Part shown: positions 33,110 to 44,852 of the stretch, in pieces
Layout: every line of letters starts with the position of its first letter
How positions within the stretch are numbered: the first letter of the stretch is position 1
Source of the DNA: Pteria penguin
Lineage: Eukaryota; Mollusca; Bivalvia; Pterioida; Pteriidae
Assembly (NCBI GenBank): GCA_035048485.1
Contig: CM068584.1
Coordinates: 55,553,739 to 55,617,738, forward strand
Length of the DNA stretch: 64,000 nt
Reading direction: 5' to 3'
Translations under genes and position numbers: made by a program
The notes under the pieces: generated by a model
Seen by the model: the letters and a program-made list of their open reading frames with translations, nothing else
Told to the model about the DNA's origin: nothing
Database searches by the model: none

Positions 33110-35408
33110 TCAATTGAAAGGTACCACTGAATCACAAAAGTTTGAAAGGGCACTACAAACACTGACAATCTTGTCAATTGCTGGTACAGAGTTCTCCTCA
33201 GACATTAAAAAGTCTATGGGCAGAGTTCCTTGTAATATTGTAAACTTGTTCCTAACAAGTCCAATAACTCTTTCTACATGAATGCGGACATGTGCAATTT
33301 TCCTTGTGGATTCAACCTCCAGAGCTGAAAGCTGGCTCTTCCCTTTAGTGAATGCAGGAATTTTCACTTCTGCACACATGAGTCCTACAGATTCTTTGAT
33401 ATCAAAGCCTCTGTCTGCTAAGACAACATCTCCAGGTAAAAGTTTGTTCAGAAATCTACAATGCTCAGTGATATATTTGTCACTCGTTCTGCCTCCCCAT
33501 CCATTTGATATAAATGACACACTACCTTGGGGTGTAATACCAATGAGAAACTTCACAGTATTCTTATGTTTATATTGAGACCATGTTTGTGCTCTGGCTT
33601 TCAGGTTTGAAGGACGCTCAATGAAAATCTCAAAACAATCTATAATTGAAGCTACTTTTAGACCAAAACTCTTGCGAAATTCCATCGGCATTGTCTTGTA
33701 TAATTGTTCCCTGTCTGGCCAAAATATAAATGGCTTAGTCTTGATGTACATAACATGAAGGACGGAAAGGAATATGCGCGACACTGTAGAGGCTGATATG
33801 CCAAAACGGTAGGCCAAATCTTGCACAGGCATATTCAATCTTAATCTCATGAACACTAGAATAAACTTTTGAAACTTGGTTAAGGTTGAAAGAGACGTCT
33901 CAGAAATGTCATCGATTACTAACGAAAAAACTGCCATTAGTGTTGTGAAGTTGTTCAATCCTGTCATGTATCGCACCTTCTTGTCATTCCCTTCAAATGC
34001 CTCCGGACGATACTCAAAATCGGCAAGTCTCTTACGTAATACTTCATTCTCCTCCTGAAGTTTATCTTTCTCAGTGATGATGTTGTTCAATTTGACTTTA
34101 AGTTCAGGAATTGACTCCTCTTGTTCAGTTTCGGACGATCTTAAGGACCCTAACACAAGGAAAGCACAATTGATCCTACGTTCATCTTCATCTTCATCTG
34201 GAGCTGTACTCAGGTCAAGAAGAGCTTCTGCAGCATCACGCTGTTCTTTTTTACGATGTCTAGATCTTGCTCTGTTGTACCTATTACAATGATATATATC
34301 AATAGTTATACTTGTCACCTAAGCTTCACAACAAAGTAAAAAAGGAAAAGGAATGAAATTTGAATTGACCATACAGGCATTGGACAAAAGTCACCAGGAA
34401 GATAACCACATAAACATGAATGACAAAATAAAAGAAAATTACATCATAACACATGAAAAGAAAAATCAAAATTAAAGACTGTATGTCTTAATAACATTCA
34501 CATCCCCTTCTCCTTTTTGTGCAAAAAGTTATAAGAAATTAATGAAAAATAAAATTTCTCTTTTACAAATATATATTATTAAACATGTAAATGTTTAAGA
34601 TATAAATTCAATACAAGTGCAACTTCTTGTACATCAATAAAATGATCATACCTGTCTAAATCCACTTTTTGATTGTCAGGTCCTGCACATAGCTCCCTCT
34701 CCTCCCCTGTCATTAGCTGTGTTGGGACCCAATCTGGATGGGAACTGTCAAATAATGCTGCTGGTTTACCTATAAATTAAAATCAAAATGAATAAGCTGG
34801 GTTAATTTCATGTTTAAAAATTGTCTGGCCCTGTGGTGTAGGACTAGATACATGGGCTGTCAACATGTTTATAAATATTTATATTTCACTTAGATCTACT
34901 TACAAATGTGTGTTTAGCATTAATTTACGATTTGAACATTACAATAATAAAGTAAGAATATTTTTATTGAAAAGCTCTCTGATAAATGACATTCCATGTT
35001 TTATATAAACCCCTTAGATGCCCCTCTCATTTGTGCTATTTTTGGACAATGCATGCCGCTTACACATGTGCACACACTAGATCTACTGTTTCGTCGTACA
35101 GGTAGACGTACATATATATTATGCCGTTAAAATGCGTAAATAATTATGCATATTGTAAAAATGAAATTAAAAAGGAATGAGAACAATTGTTTTGTATTCT
35201 AACCTGTTATGAAATGATCGGAGCACACTTTTGAATACTTCGTCACGGCTTTTTTTCTGTTTATGGCCGCCACCCATGCTTCCCGTCGCTTTGTTGACAA
35301 CTGAAATGTCTGCTCTCCCTGGTGTTTAATAATGGCAGGAATAGCATAAAATGATCGGACACCATCAGAACGATTGCTACATCCGTTTATAAAACATGTA
35401 TGAGGCAT
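33110..35408 (-). CDS. THAP-DDE transposase, three exons
   Basis: Exons 35408-35204, 34769-34652 and 34280-33110 have GT-AG borders and compatible phases, giving 497 aa. Exon 1 starts [16 protein letters not shown], a THAP C2CH finger with C-x4-C, Trp, and C-x2-H (CSDHF). Exon 2 completes the THAP region. Exon 3 has a leucine-rich coiled coil, a helix-turn-helix ([16 protein letters not shown]) and a DDE_4-type catalytic core with Asp in [13 protein letters not shown], Asp in LADRGFD and Glu in [12 protein letters not shown]. All motifs are intact, so the enzyme may still be functional. It converges with the YqaJ gene, 245 bp apart. Confidence 0.86.
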
Positions 35409-35521
35409 GGCAAATGATTTAAACGTTGAAATTAAGAATTATTTTCGAGCGAAGCGATATCGAACTGGCTAGAGAATGTTTGACACATATCATGGCGGAG
35501 CGCGGTGCATTATGGGAATGA

Positions 35522-35547
35522 TGCTGAAGTGTGAAAACTATCTATAG
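35522..35547. repeat. Right terminal inverted repeat
   Basis: The inverted partner of 31343-31368, ending ...AACTATCTATAG on the plus strand. Confidence 0.6.
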
Positions 35548-35610
35548 TTGATATTACAAAATTAATCAGCTTTGTTTAAATGTAACAATAAGGCATCGGA
35601 GAAGATCTGT

Positions 35611-35687
<77 letters not shown>

Positions 35688-36119
35688 GTTATATTTTTAG
35701 ATGAGCAAAGGAGAAAAACTGATGTTTTGACATCAAGAATTCAATTACAAGAAGGTAAGTAAAGAGGATCATGTTCTTCAAAATAGTTTGATTTGACATT
35801 TTTATTCGGTCTTTTCGTTAAACAGAGTTATTTTCCATTTGAGACGGTATCTGACGTAAAACACTTCTGACGTCAACAATTGTATGGCAACAAATGATGT
35901 TTTCATAGGAAATTGATTACGTCATAACTGTTTAACAAAAAGAGTCCATACCCCCGACATAAGATAGGAATTGTTGTTATGGTGCCGTCCTTCTGGGGAA
36001 AGTTTTTGATTGTGCTGGGAGGTAATGAAATGAAAATTGCTATATATATTAATGATTAAATTCCTTTTTTAAAATAGTTTGACAAAAATTATCATCCTTT
36101 GATGAAAGTAAAGTTGTGA
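35548..36119. other. Spacer with TA microsatellite
   Basis: A (TA)n run lies at about 35619-35682. No gene was recognised. Confidence 0.6.
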
Positions 36120-37020
36120 AATCTTCATATTCTCAGATGCCTCTGAAAAAGCCATATCATCTGCTGTGTTCTTGAAAACCGCCGACAGTGAAGGTCATAT
36201 ACATGCTGGATTGATTTTTGGTAAATCCAAGGTAGCACCTAAACCTGGTCATACTATTCCGAGATTAGAACTGTGTGCTGTGGTGATGGCGGCCGGGATG
36301 TCTCGACATATCAGTTGATCGTGTTATCTTTTTCACGGATAGTCGTGGGATTCTAGGCCACATCAACAATCGTTCTCGGAGATTATTTACTTACGTGACT
36401 AACCGAGTGTCTAGGATACTAAAAGTCTCTGATCCTTCTCAGTGGATGTACGTTTCATCGGACAAAAGTCCGGCTGATGTTGGCACTCGAGGTATTAGAT
36501 CAAGAGATCTTCAACGATGGTTATGGTTACAACCACCAATGGATATTCTTTGCACTTCACAGGACCACGAAATGCATGAACTTGTGGATGCCAAAGCTGA
36601 TGTGGAAATTCGCTTTGCAGTCACTTGTGCAAAGACGACTGACACGAGATCTTGTGTTGCATTGGGAATGGATCGATTCAGCATATTCTCTACTTGGACA
36701 AGCTTAGTCTCTGCCACTGGATTGTTAATGATCTATATTCGTCGCAAAAAGGGAAATATTTCAAATCAAATACTCGATGTGCAGGAAATAAAAACTTTGA
36801 TCATTCGTTCTGTACAGCAGGAGGTTTTCGAAACCGAATTTGCGGCTTTAGAAGGGGGGCAGTGTGTGCCAAACGACAACAGCTTAGTATCCCTAAATCC
36901 TGTTTGGACCTAAATGGTTTGTTGTGTGTTGGTGGTAGATTAAGGAAATCTGATCCTCAGGACAAGGAGAAACACCATATACCCATTTTTGAGGTTGTGC
37001 TCTTATTGTCTGTTTAATCT
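36120..37020 (+). pseudogene. BEL/Pao RNase H-integrase remnant
   Basis: One frame starts FSDASEKAISSAVF and includes HTIPRLELCA, the Pao RNase H. A break near 36318 is followed by FFTDSRGILGHINN and then SDKSPADVGTRG (about 36460), typical of BEL/Pao RNase H ends. After a spacer the integrase start NGLLCVGGRLRKS appears near 36915 in another frame, and the rest of the integrase is deleted. It could be the same family as the 4.2-6.0 kb remnant, but no shared segment exists to test this. Confidence 0.75.
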
Positions 37021-37169
37021 ATGTGGATTCCCACATTGCGATTTTTGTAATCAGAATGTATAGAGACTATGTTAAACTCTTTTTATATAGAGACTGTGAA
37101 GTTTTTAATGATTGGTATTTTTGGATAAGTATTTAGTAATTTTCACCTGATAGTGACTTACTATTCTAG

Positions 37170-37342
37170 TCAGGCGGGGAGTGTGATGTTTTGGGAATTG
37201 ATTTGGAGCGATTGAGTTTTCAGGTCGAATTGGCTATTGTAACTTGCACTGCGGATCAGGTGTTGCACAGTACTGTTTTCCCTGCGTTTGCAGCAAATTG
37301 TGGACGAACCATAGTGTAAATTTAATTTAGAATTGTTTGAAA
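37170..37342 (+). repeat. Putative BEL polypurine tract and LTR start
   Basis: CAGGCGGGGAGTG (about 37171-37183) looks like a polypurine tract. It is followed by TGATGTTTTGGGAATTG, a plausible LTR start. The sequence is then interrupted by the MULE-like element at 37343 and may resume after 39772. Confidence 0.45.
37336..37342. repeat. Putative target-site duplication, left
   Basis: TTTGAAA, repeated at 39766-39772. The next two bases differ (GG versus AT), so a 9-bp duplication would have two mismatches. Confidence 0.5.
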
Positions 37343-37529
37343 GGTATGCGGACATCTCGGACCCCGGACAACTCTGCCCCTTTTTAAAGTCGATGTTATG
37401 ATATTAATTTGTAGTTTGTTATCTTTAATAACAAGGGAAAACATATGATAATGTCCATTTACATCCCTATGTGATAAAAATTAAAAGTTCAACGACATAC
37501 TCATAAATTATTTGACTTCGAAAATTTTT

Positions 37530-38900
37530 GGACGGGCCGAGATGTCCGATGAAAAGAACTTTTAATATCTTATTTTTTGAATGAATAAATTGAATATTAT
37601 TATCATGTTTAGATATAAATATTCAATATTAATCATATATGTGACCGTATATTGTATATATGAATTTAAAATTGATTTATACTCTTTGAATTTATACAAT
37701 AAATAATTTGGACTTAGTCAATTTTCACGCGGGTCGAGATGTCCGTTCAGAATTTAACAAAATACAATCAATAATTTAGACTTAGTCAATTTTCAAGCTG
37801 GCCGAGATGTCCTATCAAAATTTTGAAATGTTACAACAATAGATAGATAAATAAAAGTAAATGAATAAATCGAAAAAACGGGCCGAGATGTCCGATGAAA
37901 AGAACTTTTAATATCTTATTTTTTTAATGAATAAATTGAATATTATTATCATGTTTAGATATAAATATTCAATATTAATCATATATGTGACTGTATATTG
38001 TATATATGAATTTAAAATTGATTTATACTCTTTGAATTTATACAATAAATAATTTGGACTTAGTCAATTTTCACGCGGGTCGAGATGTCCGTTCAGAATT
38101 TAACAAAATACAATCAATAATTTAGACTTAGTAAATTTTCAAGCTGGCCGAGATGTCCTATCAAAATTTTGAAATGTTACAACAATAGATAGATAAATAA
38201 AAGTAAATGAATAAATCGAAAAAAAACGGGCCGAGATGTCCGATGAAAAGAACTTTTAATATCTTATTTTTTGAATGAATAAATTGAATATTATTATCAT
38301 GTTTAGATATAAATATTCAATATTAATCATATATGTGACCGTTTGTTTTTGTTTGTTTGATTATTGTTTTACGTCACTCCACGAATATTTCACGTATATG
38401 GTGACGGCATCTGCCTGATGCATTGCATACAAATTTGAACCTTTGCAACGGACCCACCCGAAGCAGTGAGGGATCTTTTACGTGCCACGCCTACCGCGAC
38501 ACGGGACCTCGGTTTTTACTGTCTCATCCGAAAGACAGAACACCGGTGTGCCCCGGGCGGGAGTCGAACCCGCGACCTCTCGATCACGAGCCGAGCACCT
38601 TATCCACTAGGCCACACCGGCTTTATATGTGACCGTATATTGTATATATGAATTTAAAATTGATTTATACTCTTTGAATTTATACAATAAATAATTTGGA
38701 CTTAGTCAATTTTCAAGAGGGCCGAGATGTCCGTTCAGAATTTAACAAAATACAATCAATTATTTGGACTTAGTCAATAGCCAATTTTCTAGCGGGTCGA
38801 GATGTCCGTTCAGAATTTAACAAAATACAATCAATAATATGGACTTAGTCAATTTTCAAGCAGGCCAAGATGTCCATAATGGTAATTGCGGTACTTAGTA
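37530..38900. repeat. Tandem array, 347-bp unit, with nested short motif
   Basis: Units beginning at the phrase cgggccgagatgtccgatg start near 37534, 37880 and 38228, a spacing of about 347 bp. A partial fourth unit follows to 38890. Within each unit the GGxCGAGATGTCC motif occurs three times. The third unit is split by a SINE. Confidence 0.85.
38342..38623 (-). mobile_element. tRNA-derived SINE, copy 1
   Basis: It is flanked by the 12-bp duplication TATATGTGACCG (38330-38341 and 38624-38635). On the minus strand the head AGCCGGTGTGGCCTAGTGG is a tRNA-Thr-like region (anticodon loop CTCGTGA) with A and B box promoter elements (GGGTTCGACTCCC). The body and a tail shared with the LINE at 6.3 kb follow. 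It inserted into a copy of the 347-bp repeat. Confidence 0.88.
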
Positions 38901-39107
38901 GCTTAATTTTTTGATGGGACATCCATTATCACATTATGTTTATTAAGGTAATCTAAGGGATATTATATACACCGACAAAGGGAGACTGGTAGTTGATCAG
39001 ATTTGATAATGATGCTATCCAAGCTCCAATAACGGGATTGAACACGACCCAAGCTCAAGAAACAATATAAAAGCGTCAAGTTCAATAATCAATCATCAAA
39101 GTTCACA

Positions 39108-39335
39108 ATGTTTCACAACTGTACACAGTGCGAGAACGCCATTCGTCCTAGACAACAGTACGTCACCTGCTCCGTTTGCCATGCTAGAGTCCATAGGACC
39201 TGCACTGGTTTTACCAGAGATGAATACCGGCGAGCCATGCGATATCACCCAGGTCCTCAGTACTGCTGTTCTACTGAAATCAGCGTCAGCCGACTACTCA
39301 AGAAGTGCAGCTCCATCTACGGACCCAGTGCATAG
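39108..39335 (+). CDS. Small Cys/His-rich (PHD-like) protein of the element
   Basis: 75 aa. CTQCENAIRPRQQYVTCSVC is followed by HARVHRTC, GFTRDEYRRAM and YCC, giving a cross-brace Cys-His pattern. I recall the IRPRQ...C..C...HR.C...TR..Y series from FLYWCH/MULE transposon proteins of molluscs. It is open from ATG to stop but far shorter than such proteins, so it is probably a leftover exon. Confidence 0.5.
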   Translation: MFHNCTQCENAIRPRQQYVTCSVCHARVHRTCTGFTRDEYRRAMRYHPGPQYCCSTEISVSRLLKKCSSIYGPSA

Positions 39336-39765
39336 AAAGTGACTAGTGTATATTTGTGTTTTTATAATGTCTGTGCTTGTGCTTGTTTTATATTTTTAAG
39401 AAATAATCATATCATTATATAGTAGTGCTTTGTTTGATTTAATTCATATAAATTTTATAGTTGAATGTGCATTTTCAAAATGAACAACAGTTCTTAATAA
39501 ATGATGTTTCATCTTGACATTTTATATCATTCATTTACATGATGTAGATTTACAATACATGTATTGTTATTAATAAATCTAGAAGTCCATTTTGTACTTT
39601 TTATTTGTTTTTCATAGGTATATCACAAAACAATACATGCAACAGTAAATTGAAGACCTTTATTTTCGAAACGGTCCGATATGTCCCTAAAGGGGCCGAG
39701 ATGTCCGTTAACGGGCCGAGATGTCTGGGTCCGAGTTGTCCGGGGTCCGAGTTGTCCGTAATTCG

Positions 39766-39772
39766 TTTGAAA
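39766..39772. repeat. Putative target-site duplication, right
   Basis: TTTGAAA, partner of 37336-37342. Confidence 0.5.
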
Positions 39773-40824
39773 ATGATTAGCCACACTGGGTGTGAATCTG
39801 CATACGGTTTTTGCAGCTTTGTAACTTCGAAAATTCCGCAATATGCACAAGGAGCATCGAAGAATCTATTAATGAGGTATACACACACCGCCAAAAGAGA
39901 AGGGAATCACAAAGATGAAATCCAGAGCTCGTTTTGTTTATATGCCTGTGGTGACCCTTGTCATCATTTGCGTACGATATACCCTCTTATTGTTTATTAG
40001 ACAATCTCGACTCAACGCCTTGCTCTCATGTTTGGACTGTTATACTTTGCAGATATAAATTTAAACCTCCCTTAAATGTAAGGTATTTATCTCAGCAGAG
40101 AACGTTCGGGTCAAAACAGCAAATGAAAATGAGTGCTTAAACGTCTTAATGAAGGAGCTCCTCGGGATCCGCCCCTGATGGATTTCATTTAGTGTCAGGT
40201 TGTACCTCGTCAGTTACCCCTCTAATATTTAATATTAGAATCTTGAATCCTCCTTCCCTTTATGTTACTGGTATTTCCTTTAAAATATGTGTAACACGTG
40301 TAAACAGATGACTATGTGGAACCTTGCTATCATTGACTATATTGGGTTATTGCAAATACATTTTAGATGTCGCTAACTGCTCAGGTCAGAGGCTATTTAT
40401 GGGATGTAAGTAAAATATTATATCGACACTGTAAATCCTATACTGTTGGTGTATAAATCGTTCTAATTAAGACTATTAAAAGTTTCTATCATTAGACGGA
40501 GCTTTATTGATGAATTTACTATGTCTACAACACGTGGCAGTAATAGTTATATTACTTGATTCCCCACAGGAGACACTGTGGTTAGAAATGTATTTTTACT
40601 TCAAAGGGTGTGTAATGTATTTGATACTTACTGCCCAGAGCCTTTACATATGTTGTTTAAATTCATCAAAGACGTTACAGGTGCTTTTATAGATTAGAAA
40701 TAAGTAACAACACGAACAAGCCTTGTTTTTTTTTAATTTTTGCTGATTCTAATCTACGGTATCACCTTGCACTAAGATTGCGGATCACAACAAATGGAAA
40801 CATGTTTTTCGTGTCGTTCCTGAT
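39773..40824. other. Intergenic sequence
   Basis: No gene was recognised. Positions 40144-40180 carry the inverted match to 12751-12790. The open frame at 39605-40000 overlaps the element end and has no domain. Confidence 0.4.
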
Positions 40825-41460
40825 GGGCCGATGCTATTCGCACGTGTACGTAAACCGGTCGTGTAAACAGCTTTAGTAGTATGCAATAGCTATTTACACG
40901 ACGGTCGTATTCCTAAAGTGATATGGCTATATACAGGACTGTTGTGTACCACCTAATGTGTACCTAACAGACAGAGGAGGTTCTATAAATATTTGAAAGG
41001 GGGGACGGGGTTGCAGTCTCCCATGACATGTTTTGCGCCATCGGTCTTGAAAAGGGGGGGGGGGAGTTGCAGCACTATGGTCGAACATGACATTTTTGGG
41101 GGTAAAAGTTTTAAACCTAAAAAAAAAGGGGGGGGGGGGGTTGCAAGTATTTATATGACGCAGTATTCTTATATAGAGCAGTTCTATTCAAAACTCTTTT
41201 ATTTCTAATTTAAGAGGTTTGGTTTATAAAACAATCACATGAAATAATTGATCACTAATTGTTTACAAATGTCTTCCTTTCGCATTCGGGCATCTTCGAC
41301 CGTTTACTCTCTAAATCCTTTAGTTTGCAAGAAAAGGGGCGCCTCACAGGTACAGACTGTATACCCGTCGTCTACTAACTACATTGGCAATGTACATAAG
41401 TAACACTACGATCGCGTAAATAGCCATATGACTAAGTACACAACCGTCGTGTAAACAGCC
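40825..41460. repeat. Palindrome-rich repeat, copy A
   Basis: It opens with gggccgatgctattcgcac and palindromic pieces (GGTCGTGTAAACAGC, TTTACACGACGGTCGT). It contains gggcatcttcgaccgtttac near 41288 and closes with CAACCGTCGTGTAAACAGCC near 41440. The same order recurs in copies B and C. Several G-runs (about 41000-41140) lie inside. Confidence 0.65.
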
Positions 41461-41940
41461 TTCCTGATGACATCTTTTACGGATGATCATTTGATTCCAT
41501 TGGCTTCGATATATTGTGTGTAAAAACAGAAAGGGGGAGGGGGGTCATGCCACTCGTACCAAGAGTGATTGAATGAAGTTGTTACTTACCTCGCCATAGC
41601 TGCGAAATGCTGATATTATAGACATATTGAAAAAAAAATCATTTAAAATGTTAACTTTAACACTTCCAGAGCGTTATTCATCAGGGCGAGATGACCTAGG
41701 GCGAATAGGTATTAAGACAAAACAACTCGGGTATGAATGGATTAAAGGCCGAAACAGCCCGGGATCACAAAAGTTAATGAACCAGTTGAAATTAATTATC
41801 CTTAGAGGTCGATGCAAAGGGAGCTCTTGTCTCGGTTTTTATCTGGCGTTAACCCAGAGATTTGCATAGTTTATGCTACGCTATAGTATTATATCGGAGT
41901 GCAGTCCCAAATCTGTGTAGAAGCATACTACAAGCTTTTG
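41461..41940. other. Spacer between repeat copies
   Basis: No gene was recognised. The 80-aa open frame at 41627-41869 lacks any known domain. Confidence 0.4.
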
Positions 41941-42740
41941 GCCGATGCAGTTACCTTACTGGGGTCGATGCTATTCGTACAACGGTCATGTAAATAGCCG
42001 AGGGAGTGTGTAGTATACCTAAAGTGATAAGACTATATACACGACGGTCGTGTACCTACAGTGATTTAGCTATTTACACGACGGTCGTGTCACGGTGTAC
42101 CTCACAGACACCCTGCCTGGGCCTCGTGCCCAAACGATTGATACTGAAACTTCGTGTGTTCTACACATATGCGTGCATTGTAATATAAACGTACAAGAGC
42201 TTGTATTTCGACGTAACAAATGTAAGGCCGGCAAAAAAAAACATTTTTATTTGGCTATATTCTAGAAGCTACACCCTTGTACCTAAAATGATTTGCTGAA
42301 TAAGAGAGATCGGAAGTGGGGGGGAGTGCTATGCTATGCAAGCTCATTGCCCTGTTTCTATGTGTTGTGTCTAGTATTTTTTCTTATTTTATTAATCACT
42401 GTTCAAGTTTTATACCGAGCTGTGATTTTATGAAGAAAACTTGTGTTCAAAATGATAAAAACCCTATTTGAAGAGATTTGGTTGTGTTAAATCATTTAGA
42501 TAAATTAAATACAGGAATGTTTAATGAAAAGTCTCCTTTTCGGGCATGCTCGGCCGTTTACTCTCTAAATTCTTTAGTTTGCGAAAAAGGGACACCTCGT
42601 GTTATATACCCGTCGTCTACTTAGGCAATGTACATAAGTAACACAACGGTCGTGTAAATAGCCGTATCGCTTTAGGTACACGACCGGCGTGTAAATAGTG
42701 GTTTCACTTGGGTATACGACCGTCGAGTAAGTAGATGCTA
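41941..42740. repeat. Palindrome-rich repeat, copy B
   Basis: It begins ggccgatgcagtt... gtcgatgctattcgtac. Clustered CTATTTACACGACGGTCGTG units lie at about 42030-42095, the cgggcatgctcggccgtttac block is near 42541, and further palindromes lie at about 42645-42730. Confidence 0.65.
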
Positions 42741-44852
42741 CCAAAAAGTCACTAGAGAGACATAACGTATATAAAGGATTTCGGCACTATCTTGTTCTTT
42801 GTATCGCGGTGCAAATGAATTTTGAGTATTGCTTTTCACAACATATCCAGACATTTTTTGGTTTCGGGTTTTCGTGAGTTCGGCTGTATTCTGTTATTTT
42901 CCCCGCATGGGAACTTCTTTTTGCTGAAAATACGAAATAATCGAAACACCTGTTTTGTGTCATATTCCAGCATCTGGATTGCTCAGACGCTTGATAAGCA
43001 CAGCACTAGATAAACACACTCGGCTATCCAGAAAAATAGGAGGCACATCTATAAGTTTCCATTTTTAAATTAATTTTCTACAAGATTTGTGCGTATATAA
43101 ACGTCTTCCATCTAAATATTCACATGTAAAGATGATGGATAAATCCAAACCACAAGTCCAAAAATCATGAAACCATAGGACATACAAAATCAGTGAAAAT
43201 GAAAAACAAATGCAAAATAACAAAATATGTCTACTTGAAGAGGATATGTGAACCCCTGTGATGGAGTGAGATCAGGTGCCCGGGGAGAGTGAGCATCTCC
43301 CGCCCGCCAGCAACACCCGTCACATATACCCCGTAGAAAGAGTCAAATCGTGTGAATTCCATATGTATCTATGTATGGAGAAGTCGAAGTAGGTAACCTT
43401 CTAGTATAGAAGGTGTCAAATCTGTGTAAAGTGGTCGGAATCGGTCTCAGTCCAGAATATCATTTAAAAGTCTGGATAACGAGATATCATATGGAGTAAT
43501 AAGAGTCTCGTAACGACCGTAGAACTTCCTCAGTGACGATGCTAGTCTAGCACATATATAACCCTGGTTGAGCAGCTTAACTGAAAGTCGCCTAGCCCTC
43601 AGAACAAAGTCATTGTAATTTGAACATGCTCTGGAATAACGTATTAACTGAGATATGAATACGCCGTATGCGGGCGATTATGGAATGTTGCTACTTATGA
43701 AAGGAAAGTTTGTGATAGCGAAATATCAGATGAACTACATTCAAGGCTGAAAAAGGGTAATTACTGCCAGAGAGAATAATCTGTTAACATATGTAAATTG
43801 AATAAAGTAAAATTAATCAGTAATATCACATACTGCTATAGAATATTATCCATGTGTCTCGACACGTATTAATGAGACATGTGATTTCAGGGTGATCAGG
43901 AACACCCATCATGCTGGTGACATGTACCATCTCTATATATTATATAAGCTGTTGAGGTACAGTGCTCTAACCTTGTTTGTCCACGCCATTTTCTGCCTAT
44001 ATAGAGCTGTATCATGACCTGTTTTGTGTTACCTGATGGAAAGGCAATAATACTCGAAAAATAATAATTAATTATAATAAATATTATTATTAATAATTAA
44101 ATAATTAAATAAATTAATAATTAAATAATATTATTAAAATAATAATAATAATAATAAAAATATAATTAGTCAAATCGGGCCCTATAGAAGTACCATCTTC
44201 AGAAACATATCTTTGTATGTAGCTGACGAGACGAATACCATTCATATATTCCTCGGCTTCATGATAGTATATCCTGAATATAGGTATGTGCCAACATTCC
44301 CCATTTGTTTTCAATGATGGTGTGAGCTCAGCTTGTTTTTTTTAAGTTTTACAGAAATATAACAAATATAAAAAAGTGAAATATTGAAACAATTATTTCA
44401 CTATAACAGTTCTTATCATAATAAGGATGAACAAAATCTCCCAGCGTGGTTTAAACTCACGATGAACCTTTCATTATCGGCAATGTGAAATATATTAGAA
44501 TTATCTTACTTAACTTTCAATAAATAAACAGTGATTATCTACTAACTAGTTTTCTTTCATGAGGCTAATGAAGAATTGAAATAAAAACAGCAACAACTCC
44601 TAACACATCCCTCTATCTAGATCATTCCAATTCATTCTTTTTGTCTTTGTATGCAGCTAGCAGCCAAATCTGAAGAAACAGGAGCAGCTATTTGATTTTT
44701 ATATGGGGGGAGGGTAGGAGGACTTTTCACTTTTTTGAGTCACATGCCTCTTACAGATTACATGCATGTATGTATGTATGTTAGCGATAACATTGGTGTT
44801 CTGTCAAAAGTTATCAAGACCTCAAAACTTAATTTCAAATAAATAAATTACG
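42741..44852. other. Intergenic sequence with AAT-rich microsatellite
   Basis: No gene was recognised. An (AAT)/(TTA) low-complexity tract spans about 44055-44162. A GC-richer island near 43250-43330 has no assignable function. Confidence 0.45.

Larger units (their letters stand above)
31343..35547. mobile_element. ISL2EU-like DNA transposon
   Basis: A 4.2-kb element with imperfect terminal inverted repeats. Both ends read inward CTATAGATAGTTT, and a further inner match, TCCGCCAT followed by TGTGTCAA, recurs at both sides. It encodes a plus-strand YqaJ nuclease and PHD finger and a convergent, spliced THAP/DDE transposase. I recall this gene pair (THAP-DDE transposase plus YqaJ protein) as typical of the ISL2EU (IS4EU) superfamily. 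No clear target duplication is visible at the proposed ends. Confidence 0.72.
37343..39765. mobile_element. MULE-like non-autonomous element
   Basis: The ends are inverted copies built on CGGACATCTCGGACCCCGG / CGGACAACTCGGACCCCGG. The short phrase GGCCGAGATGTCCG then recurs about a dozen times inside. Contents are a 347-bp tandem array, a SINE inserted into it and one small Cys/His ORF of a type I associate with MULE/FLYWCH transposons. No transposase is present. Class assignment is inferred from the ORF and the approximately 9-bp duplication. Confidence 0.6.

Noticed and set aside
38520..38623. tRNA-Thr gene candidates in the SINE heads (also 57685-57760)
   Set aside because: Flanking duplications, shared body and LINE-like tail show these are SINEs, not free tRNA genes.
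37530..38900. Regular repeats as a possible CRISPR array
   Set aside because: The unit is 347 bp with no repeat-spacer alternation, and the DNA is eukaryotic.
39605..40000. 131-aa plus-strand ORF
   Set aside because: It starts in the MULE-like end repeats, crosses the insertion border and has no domain.
12755..40177. A single 27-kb transposon
   Set aside because: The inverted ends match for only about 38 bp, with no matching duplication, and many unrelated elements of different ages lie between.
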